Origin: an uncultured Desulfomonile sp.
GTDB taxonomy: Bacteria > Desulfobacterota > Desulfomonilia > Desulfomonilales > Desulfomonilaceae
Assembly: GCA_903920415.1 (NCBI GenBank)
Contig: CAIXMD010000403.1
Span: 1-12,136, forward strand
Direction of reading: 5' to 3'
DNA: 12,136 bases
Shown piece after piece: positions 5,964-12,136 of this stretch. The number at the start of each line of letters is the position of its first letter. The stretch's first letter is position 1. The notes below the pieces were generated by a model. It saw nothing but the letters and a program-made list of their open reading frames with translations, did not search any database and was not told the origin of the DNA. A program made the position numbers and the translations under genes.

Positions 5964-7409
5964 CTAGAAAAGTGGTTTAACGGATTCTGTTGCCAGATTC
6001 AGGTACGTGGAGGGGAATATCCCTATATACAGCACGGCTGTGACTGTGATGCTCAACGCAAGAATTGTCAGGGGACTAAACTGGAGCCTTTCGGGCTCAG
6101 TCTCCGGGGTCTCCATGTACATTTTCATTACCACACGGAAATAATAGAACACCGAGGCAGCGCTGGTCAGCACGCCTATTATGACAAGCCAGATATAGCC
6201 GCTGTTAATTGCCGCGCTGAAGATCGTGAATTTACCCATGAAACCTGCTGTAGGGGGAATCCCGGCCAAGGAGAAAAGAAAGATCGACATCGCAAGAGCC
6301 AGCATCGGATGGACCTTGGCCAAGCCTCTATAATCGTCGATAAGGACGTTGGCTTCACCTCTCCGTCCCACCAGAGCTACCACTGCGAACGCTCCCAGAT
6401 TGGTAAATGTGTACGCCAGGAGATAATACAGTACTCCTGAGGTTCCGGCCTCCTTGCCGGCAACCATACCGACCAGTATGTAACCAGCATGAGCTATGCT
6501 GGAGTATGCCAGCATTCTCTTGATGTTTTCCTGAGCGAGTGCTGCAAGGTTCCCGAGTATCATGGTCAACACAGCCAGGACCCAGAGTATCTGGCCCCAG
6601 TTAACCTGGAGAGCGGAAAGCCCTTCAAAAAAGACTCTGATGAAGGCCGCAAAAGCCGCCGCCTTGACTCCAACCGACATGAAACCGGTTAGAGGAGAAG
6701 GAGCCCCCTCATAGACGTCGGGGGTCCACATGTGAAATGGGACCGCAGCCACTTTGAATCCGAAGCCAGCCAGCAGGAGCCCCATGCCTACCATTCCCAT
6801 ACGATCTACTACTGGGGCTTGGAAGTACTTGGCAAGAACGGGTAGAGACAGGGACCCTGCGGCCCCATAAAGCAGGGCAGCACCATAGAGGAATATCCCG
6901 CTGGAAAACGCACCCAGGATGAGGTATTTCATAGCCGCTTCACTCGATTTCAAGTTACCGGGAAGAATTCCTGTCAGTACATATATAGAAATCGACAGTG
7001 TTTCGAGCCCTACGAAGATGACGAGAATGTGGTTGCCGGATACCATGAACATCATTCCCGCACCGGAGAAGAGGAGCAGAACGAAATATTCATACAGATC
7101 CAAGCCTTCGTCGGAGAGGTAACGCACCGACATGAGTGCCGTCAAACCCGTTGCTATGAGGATTAAAAGGTTAAAAAACCAGGAATATGCATCCAGGGAT
7201 ATCAGCCCCTCAAAGGCCGGTTTGTGCATCAATCTTATCGGACTGTTGGCCCAGAAGGCTATCAATATTGCCGCCAGGCTTATCAAGGCGGCGGCCGTTG
7301 CGGCCCCCTTGCGAATGAATAAGCCGGCTACCATAACAACCAAGCCGGCTATGCACAATATAAGCGCCGGCAGGATACCTCCAAGATTGATCTCGGGAAC
7401 TGGGATCAT
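5964..7409 (-). CDS. nuoN: NADH-quinone oxidoreductase subunit N
   Basis: This antiporter-like membrane subunit of respiratory complex I forms one of the three proton channels of the membrane arm. The protein has 481 residues and about 14 hydrophobic helices, the usual size. Residues of the proton path are in place: Glu136 in FVGLETLSISIYVLTG, Lys219 in GFGFKVAAVPFHMWTPDVYEGAP, and Lys249 in SVGVKAAAFAAF. The last blocks are MLAYSSIAHAGYILVG and SLAGIPPTAGFMGKF. ATG at 7409 is preceded by GAGGAG 8 nt upstream. It is the last gene of the nuo operon here, 80 nt after nuoM, and is followed by the inverted repeat at 5869-5891. Confidence 0.97.
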   Translation of the reverse strand: MIPVPEINLGGILPALILCIAGLVVMVAGLFIRKGAATAAALISLAAILIAFWANSPIRLMHKPAFEGLISLDAYSWFFNLLILIATGLTALMSVRYLSDEGLDLYEYFVLLLFSGAGMMFMVSGNHILVIFVGLETLSISIYVLTGILPGNLKSSEAAMKYLILGAFSSGIFLYGAALLYGAAGSLSLPVLAKYFQAPVVDRMGMVGMGLLLAGFGFKVAAVPFHMWTPDVYEGAPSPLTGFMSVGVKAAAFAAFIRVFFEGLSALQVNWGQILWVLAVLTMILGNLAALAQENIKRMLAYSSIAHAGYILVGMVAGKEAGTSGVLYYLLAYTFTNLGAFAVVALVGRRGEANVLIDDYRGLAKVHPMLALAMSIFLFSLAGIPPTAGFMGKFTIFSAAINSGYIWLVIIGVLTSAASVFYYFRVVMKMYMETPETEPERLQFSPLTILALSITVTAVLYIGIFPSTYLNLATESVKPLF

Positions 7410-7489
7410 CCAGATTGCTCCTCATCCTTTTGGGTTGCGTTACCTATCGTATCCTCGTCTAACGTAATTACGACCTTCACCCTTACCTG

Positions 7490-9082
7490 TCAGCGGCCCC
7501 GAGGAAAAACCGACAAGGAGAGCATTGTTTCTGACCCGTCCCTGTTGGATTGCTTTCGGGTCTTTTCCATATCAAGAACCGCTCCCCTTTTCTTTTCCAC
7601 GTGCTGGATAAAATTCTTGATTGAGGGTTCCATGGGTCTCAAGAAGGTGTTTGGGTAAACACCTATCCAGACCACGAAAACCAGGATCGGGAAGAGGACG
7701 ACAACTTCGCGGGCGCTCAGATCTTTCAATCCAAGGTTTTTGGGGTTAGTGACTTCACCGAACATTACCCTTTGGAACATCCAAAGCATGTATACCGCAG
7801 CAAAGATAACACCGGATGCGGCAAAGACCGTGTACCACGGATATACTTTGAACGATCCGATAAGGATAAGGAATTCACCTACGAAGCCGTTCAGGCCGGG
7901 TAGTCCTATGCTGGAAAGGGTGAAGATCATGAAAAACACTGCAAACAAAGGCATCACTTTTGATATACCGCCAAATTCGCTGATCATACGTGTGTGCCTT
8001 CTCTCGTAGATCATCCCGACTATAAGGAATAGCGCTCCAGTGCTTAATCCATGATTAATCATCTGGATCACGCTGCCTTCGAGACCCTGGACATTCATGG
8101 CAAACATCCCCAGCATGACGAATCCAAGATGGCTGACACTGGAAAACGCAACCAGTCGCTTGACGTCCGTCTGCACCATGGCTACCCAAGCTCCATATAT
8201 GATTCCTATCACCGACAGGAGGCATATCCACCAGGCCGCGTCCATCGCCGCATTCGGGAACAAGGGGATTGCAAAACGAATAAAACCGTAAGTCCCCATC
8301 TTCAACAGCACTGCTGCCAGCACAACGCTCCCTACAGTAGGAGCCTCAGTATGGGCGTCCGGCAACCATGTATGGAAGGGAAACATCGGCACCTTAATTG
8401 CGAATGCAAGGAAAAATGCCAGGAACATCCAGAATTGAGCGTAAATGGGAACCGGAAAGTCGTAAAGTTTCAGGAGATCGAATGTATAGACTCCCTCAGC
8501 GCTACCCGCCATAAAATAAAGAGCCAAAATGGCAACAAGCATGAGCAGGCTGCCCACGATTGTGTAGAGTACGAACTTGATAGCCGCATAAAGCTTCCGG
8601 GCCGGATTCCCCCACACACCAATAAGCAAATACATGGGAATGAGCATGATTTCCCAGAATACATAAAAAAGGAAGAGATCCAAGGAGACAAATACGCCGA
8701 TCATTCCGGTTTGCAGGAAGAGAAGGCAGATCAAGAACTCCTTCACTCTAACCTTGATATCCTTCCATGAAGCCAGTACTAGGATTGGACCCAGAAGTGT
8801 AGTGAGTAACACGAGAAAAAGGCTGATGCCGTCTATTCCCATTTTGTACGAGATTCCCCACTCACGGACCCACGGGTGGTTTTCAAGGAGTTGCATGGCT
8901 GCTGTGGAAGGATCAAAGAGGGAATAGACAATCAGGCTTGCGAGGAAATCCACAAGCATGAATACCAGGGCTACCCGACGCAAAAGCTCGTGTGAGTGCC
9001 TGTTCAGGAACAGCAGAAGCGCCACGCCCACCAAGGGAATCAAAGTTATGAAACTTAGATATGGGAAGGAAACGTTCTCCAT
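7490..9082 (-). CDS. nuoM: NADH-quinone oxidoreductase subunit M
   Basis: This is the second antiporter-like subunit of complex I. The start is ATG 9082, giving 530 residues (MENVSFPYLS...), with GGAGGAG 8 nt upstream. An in-frame extension to 9190 exists, but it would overlap nuoL by 88 nt and has no homologous look. Key residues are Glu144 in VFWEIMLIPMYLLIG (the same number as in the E. coli protein), Lys230 in AFAIKVPMFPFHTWLPDAHTEAPT, and Lys261 in VLLKMGTYGFIRF. About 14 membrane helices are apparent. The C-terminus carries a hydrophilic tail of about 35 residues after the last helix (HVEKKRGAVLDMEKTRK...), a little longer than usual. It begins 20 nt after nuoL ends. Confidence 0.97.
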   Translation of the reverse strand: MENVSFPYLSFITLIPLVGVALLLFLNRHSHELLRRVALVFMLVDFLASLIVYSLFDPSTAAMQLLENHPWVREWGISYKMGIDGISLFLVLLTTLLGPILVLASWKDIKVRVKEFLICLLFLQTGMIGVFVSLDLFLFYVFWEIMLIPMYLLIGVWGNPARKLYAAIKFVLYTIVGSLLMLVAILALYFMAGSAEGVYTFDLLKLYDFPVPIYAQFWMFLAFFLAFAIKVPMFPFHTWLPDAHTEAPTVGSVVLAAVLLKMGTYGFIRFAIPLFPNAAMDAAWWICLLSVIGIIYGAWVAMVQTDVKRLVAFSSVSHLGFVMLGMFAMNVQGLEGSVIQMINHGLSTGALFLIVGMIYERRHTRMISEFGGISKVMPLFAVFFMIFTLSSIGLPGLNGFVGEFLILIGSFKVYPWYTVFAASGVIFAAVYMLWMFQRVMFGEVTNPKNLGLKDLSAREVVVLFPILVFVVWIGVYPNTFLRPMEPSIKNFIQHVEKKRGAVLDMEKTRKQSNRDGSETMLSLSVFPRGR

Positions 9083-9102
9083 TAACGGCACTCCTCCGTG
9101 TC

Positions 9103-11028
9103 CTATCTCAAGACAAGATAACCGATGACCACCAAGACTCCGACTAGGAAGGAGAGAGCATAGTCCTTGACAAGTCCGGTCTGTATCCATCTAAGGGCGT
9201 TGCCCCAGCCTCGGACCACCGCGCCGGTCCCATTTACTATGCCGTCGATAACAGCCTCGTCAAAAGCCTTCCAGAGAAATCGGGAGAAATTTACGATTGA
9301 ATTCACGAAAAGGAAGTCATAAAGTTCGTCGATCCAGTACTTGTTGTATACAAGCTTATGCAGTCTTGGGAACTTTTGGATCACCCTTTCCGGCACACCT
9401 GGATCGCTCACGTACATCCATCGGGCAAAAAGGAGTCCCGCTATGGCGATGGCCAAGGACACGCCCATGAGAATCAATTCCATCGACACATTGTGGTGCC
9501 CGTCGTGATGAGCCCCATGTTCAATGATGGCCTTAGCAGGGGCAAAAACAGGAGCCACAAAATCCCCAAACCGGTTTAATCCCTCGAAGATGGGTATTCC
9601 TACAAGACCTCCTACTAGTGACAGAAAAGCCAGTATCATGAGGGGAACTATCATGATAGGCGGAGATTCGTGGATGTGATGAGCGGTTTCATGGTCCACC
9701 CTCGATTGGCCGTAGAAGGTCATAAAAACGGATCTAAACATATAAAACGAGGTCATGATTGCAGCAACGGCACCAACTATCCAGAAACCTTCATGTCGCT
9801 GAAACGAGTAATAGAGGATCTCATCCTTGCTGAAGAAACCGGCAAAGGGGAATATCCCAGCAATGGCCAATGTGCCGAACAGATATGTCCAGTGAGTATA
9901 CGGGACCTTTTTCCTCAGGTCACCCATCTTTCTCATGTCCAATTCTCCGGACATGGCATGCATGACGCTGCCTGCAGCCATGAACAGAAGAGCCTTGAAA
10001 AACGCATGCGTCATAAGATGGAATATGCCTGAAGCAAAGGCGCCGACACCGCACGCCATGAACATATAACCGAGTTGACTTATGGTTGAGTAAGCGAGAA
10101 CTCTTTTGATATCATACTGGGTAATGCCAATAGTTGCGGCGAAGAGAGCCGTGGCCCCGCCGATGACCGCTACTACCGTCAGTGATATCGGTGCCAAAGC
10201 AAAAAGAATACTACACCTTGCAACCATGTAAACGCCTGCGGTGACCATGGTTGCAGCATGGATCAGAGCGCTGACGGGAGTGGGGCCCTCCATGGCATCC
10301 GGAAGCCACGTAAAAAGAGGGATCTGGGCTGATTTTCCCGTAGCACCCACAAAAAGGAGCAGGGTTATGAGGGTTACCATCGTTCCGCCCTGAGTCAGTT
10401 TCTCCGTTGCAGCTCCAAAAACTTCGGTGTAGTTAAAAGTACCGAAGGTGACGAAGATCAGAAACATGCCCAGCAGGAAGCCGAAATCGCCGACCCTGTT
10501 GACCACGAAGGCTTTTTTGCCGGCATCTGAGGCGGATTTCTTCTCATAGTAATATCCTATGAGAAGATATGAACACAGGCCTACTCCTTCCCACCCAACG
10601 AACATAAGCAGGAAGTTGTTGGCGGAGACGAGGATGAGCATGTTGAAGACGAAGAGATTGAGATACGAAAAATATCTGCGGAATCCAACTTCTCCATGCA
10701 TGTACCCGATCGAGTAAGCATGGATGATGCAGCCTACACCGCTTACCACCATCATCATGATCATGCTCAACGGATCCATCAGAAAGCCGATCGGCACGTT
10801 CAAGTCTCCGGAAAGCATCCAGGTGTAGACGATCTTCTGGACCGAACGGGAGTCAGGAGCCATGCAAATAAGCTCCAGAAAGATGAATAGGGCCACCACG
10901 AAGGAAGCTCCCACCGACGCGGTCCCTATCCAGCCGATTGCCTTCTCGGGAAAACGTCTTCCTATCAGCCCGTTGATCAGGAATCCTATTAGAGGAAAGA
11001 CGGGTATCAACCAGACCAGATCAGTCAT
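9103..11028 (-). CDS. nuoL: NADH-quinone oxidoreductase subunit L
   Basis: This is the distal antiporter-like subunit of complex I, 641 residues against about 610-660 in the family. Proton-path residues are visible: Glu147 in MFVGWEGVGLCSYLLIG, Lys232 in GATGKSAQIPLFTWLPDAMEGPTP, and His257 in LIHAATMVTAGVY. The C-terminal part has the extra long amphipathic helix region that braces NuoM and NuoN, ending in a final membrane helix (SFLVGVLVVIGYLVLR). A histidine-rich linker (EHGAHHDGHH, about residues 510-520) lies before it. Such linkers vary freely and need not bind metal. ATG at 11028 has GGGAG 6 nt upstream. The gap to nuoK is 74 nt. Confidence 0.97.
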   Translation of the reverse strand: MTDLVWLIPVFPLIGFLINGLIGRRFPEKAIGWIGTASVGASFVVALFIFLELICMAPDSRSVQKIVYTWMLSGDLNVPIGFLMDPLSMIMMMVVSGVGCIIHAYSIGYMHGEVGFRRYFSYLNLFVFNMLILVSANNFLLMFVGWEGVGLCSYLLIGYYYEKKSASDAGKKAFVVNRVGDFGFLLGMFLIFVTFGTFNYTEVFGAATEKLTQGGTMVTLITLLLFVGATGKSAQIPLFTWLPDAMEGPTPVSALIHAATMVTAGVYMVARCSILFALAPISLTVVAVIGGATALFAATIGITQYDIKRVLAYSTISQLGYMFMACGVGAFASGIFHLMTHAFFKALLFMAAGSVMHAMSGELDMRKMGDLRKKVPYTHWTYLFGTLAIAGIFPFAGFFSKDEILYYSFQRHEGFWIVGAVAAIMTSFYMFRSVFMTFYGQSRVDHETAHHIHESPPIMIVPLMILAFLSLVGGLVGIPIFEGLNRFGDFVAPVFAPAKAIIEHGAHHDGHHNVSMELILMGVSLAIAIAGLLFARWMYVSDPGVPERVIQKFPRLHKLVYNKYWIDELYDFLFVNSIVNFSRFLWKAFDEAVIDGIVNGTGAVVRGWGNALRWIQTGLVKDYALSFLVGVLVVIGYLVLR

Positions 11029-11102
11029 TCCAGTCTCCCAGGTTAAGGTTCAATGATATCAAGTTTTGCTCCTACTTCGCCCGATGCAGATGAGGATTGT
11101 TC

Positions 11103-11405
11103 TCACCATCTCATTAGATTGACTTCATCAACGTTGATGGAGCCTCTCTGCCTGAAAACGGTAACTGCTATCGCCAACCCCACGGCAACCTCTGCGGCTG
11201 CCACCACCATAACGAAGAGGACTATTATCTGGCCCTCTACGGATCCCAGGTAACGTGCAAAGGCTATAAAGGTTAAATTCACGGCATTTAGCATCAGCTC
11301 CAGGGACATTAGGATCACGATGAGATTTCGCCTGAACATGACCCCAATAACTCCAAGAGTGAAGATGGCCGCGGACAAAAACAGATAGTGCTGCAAAGTA
11401 ACCAT
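11103..11405 (-). CDS. nuoK: NADH-quinone oxidoreductase subunit K
   Basis: This small complex I membrane subunit has three helices and exactly 100 residues when started at ATG 11405 (MVTLQHYLFL). An upstream in-frame TTG at 11420 adds five residues with no ribosome binding site, and the conserved N-terminus favours the ATG. Even the ATG has only a weak GGAA-type site. The two membrane glutamates that link the quinone site to the antiporters are present at their classical positions: Glu36 in MSLELMLNAVNL and Glu72 in VVAAAEVAVGLAI. The arginine-rich FRRNLIVIL segment (24-32) is also typical. It lies 43 nt after nuoJ. Confidence 0.96.
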   Translation of the reverse strand: MVTLQHYLFLSAAIFTLGVIGVMFRRNLIVILMSLELMLNAVNLTFIAFARYLGSVEGQIIVLFVMVVAAAEVAVGLAIAVTVFRQRGSINVDEVNLMRW

Positions 11406-11448
11406 TTCCGTGTTTCCCAATAAAAAATGAAGGGCTTTCCTCTGATCG

Positions 11449-11976
11449 TCAACCTTTGGCTGTTTTTCCAGACCTCTTCCGTGCCAAAATAACAGCCCCG
11501 ATGATAGCTGCTAGAAGCAGCACTGATGTTATTTCAAAAGGAAGAAGGTAGGTGGTGAAGAGTTCGCGAGCAACCACTTCAGTGTTGGAAATTTGCCCGG
11601 CTTTATCCAGCATGAGCGTTCCTGTCCCGCCGCGAGGGGTAAAAGCCCGGAAAATTGGAGCCACCAGTACCAACAGCCCCACTGCTGCTACCACACCAAC
11701 CCAGCGGCGTGCGGCACGCGAGTCGTGGGAAAGGCGCAACTGGTCCAAATTTAATAGCATAATGACAAATAGGAACAAAACCATTACTGCGCCTGCATAT
11801 ACTATCAACTGTACCATGGCGATAAATTCCGCATGCAGCAGAATGAAAAGACCCGCGATGCCAATCATGGTAATGATCATAAACAGGACATTATGGATCG
11901 GTCTTTGAAGAAAGACCACACAAAAGGCCGATGCAAGGGTTATGGTGCCCAGTATGTAGAAAAGAACTGTTTCCAT
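11449..11976 (-). CDS. nuoJ: NADH-quinone oxidoreductase subunit J
   Basis: This five-helix complex I membrane subunit has 175 residues. The signature is HAEFIAMVQLIVYAGAVMVLF (about 48-68), which contains Tyr60 and the glycine-bearing pi-bulge segment of the third helix that reshapes during turnover. QRPIHNVLFMI (24-34) is also typical. The stretch of about 120-145 is a loop before the final helix, and the C-terminus is basic. ATG at 11976 follows TTTGGAG at 8 nt. The gene begins 37 nt after nuoI ends, matching the order I-J-K-L-M-N. Confidence 0.96.
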   Translation of the reverse strand: METVLFYILGTITLASAFCVVFLQRPIHNVLFMIITMIGIAGLFILLHAEFIAMVQLIVYAGAVMVLFLFVIMLLNLDQLRLSHDSRAARRWVGVVAAVGLLVLVAPIFRAFTPRGGTGTLMLDKAGQISNTEVVARELFTTYLLPFEITSVLLLAAIIGAVILARKRSGKTAKG

Positions 11977-12013
11977 ATTCGAAACTCCAAAGGCCGGCAG
12001 AATCGAAGTTTAC

Positions 12014-12136
12014 TCAACCAGCCTTTTTCTGAGACTCATACCTCGGCTGCGGAGGTTCCAACAGCCTCTCTTTATCGTAAATCAGGTCTTCCCTGGTGTA
12101 TTCGGAAAGTTCGTAAGCGCTCGTCATTTCTATGGC
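12014..12136 (-). CDS. nuoI: NADH-quinone oxidoreductase subunit I, C-terminal 40 residues
   Basis: This is the end of the 2x[4Fe-4S] ferredoxin-like subunit that carries electrons toward the quinone-site cluster. The window holds only the last 40 codons, beginning AIEMTSAYELSEYTREDLIY and ending at TGA 12016-12014. The pattern AIxMTxAYELSxYxRxDLIYDKxxLLxP is the standard NuoI C-terminal region. The cluster-binding cysteines lie outside the window. The frame is unbroken to the window edge and is followed by nuoJ. Confidence 0.93.
   Translation of the reverse strand, partial: AIEMTSAYELSEYTREDLIYDKERLLEPPQPRYESQKKAG

Noticed and set aside
8051..8770. Plus-strand open frame of 239 codons
   Set aside because: It is antisense to nuoM, with a low-complexity His/Glu/Lys-rich composition typical of a mirror of a membrane gene, and no ribosome binding site stands out.
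9083..9190. Longer nuoM reading frame starting inside nuoL
   Set aside because: The extra 36 residues are hydrophilic, cysteine-rich and unlike NuoM, and a good ribosome binding site precedes ATG 9082.

Overview
The window reads as a chromosomal segment from an anaerobic bacterium, most probably a member of the Desulfobacterota (sulfate-reducing or syntrophic deltaproteobacteria). This is inferred from gene content: a complex I operon, a stand-alone formate--tetrahydrofolate ligase and a YedE/YedF/DUF3343 selenium-type module side by side. Base composition is intermediate. No phage, transposon, CRISPR, rRNA or tRNA signal is visible. Every convincing protein gene lies on the minus strand, so transcription runs from high to low coordinates.

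Right part (12136 to 5964): the distal half of a complex I (nuo) operon in the canonical order, with the end of nuoI followed by complete nuoJ, nuoK, nuoL, nuoM and nuoN. The membrane subunits keep the glutamate, lysine and histidine residues of the proton path at the expected positions. nuoK and nuoM need start codons further in than the longest open frame, supported by ribosome binding sites, conserved N-termini or both. The operon ends at an unusually perfect 10-bp inverted repeat (5869-5891) that may act as a terminator, as an operator for the next gene, or as both.

Middle (5847 to 2455): purQ (glutaminase subunit of FGAM synthase), fhs (formyl-THF synthesis, with a probable start at 4836 and an uncommon RQPS motif) and a hotdog acyl-CoA thioesterase. 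fhs and purQ are linked in metabolism because formyl-THF is the one-carbon donor for purine synthesis. fhs is also the methyl-branch entry of the Wood-Ljungdahl pathway. A GC-rich hairpin separates fhs from the thioesterase gene.

Gene-free stretch 2100-2454: this is the most interesting non-coding part. It holds a candidate sigma-70 promoter for the selenium module, overlapped by a 7-bp inverted repeat. It also holds a possible three-way-junction fold, and a plus-strand unit made of promoter-like boxes, a hairpin with a C-rich loop and a textbook Rho-independent terminator. No plus-strand gene explains that terminator, so I predict a small RNA of about 80 nt at 2367-2448.

Left part (2099 to 1): a tightly packed module of yedE-like transporter, TusA-domain-only yedF, a DUF3343 protein with a cysteine-bearing C-terminal half, and the first 72 codons of a gene I do not recognise, which starts inside the DUF3343 gene and runs off the window. 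Spacing and overlaps (12-nt gap, 4-nt overlap, 13-nt overlap) indicate one co-translated unit, probably moving reactive selenium or sulfur from the membrane to carrier proteins.
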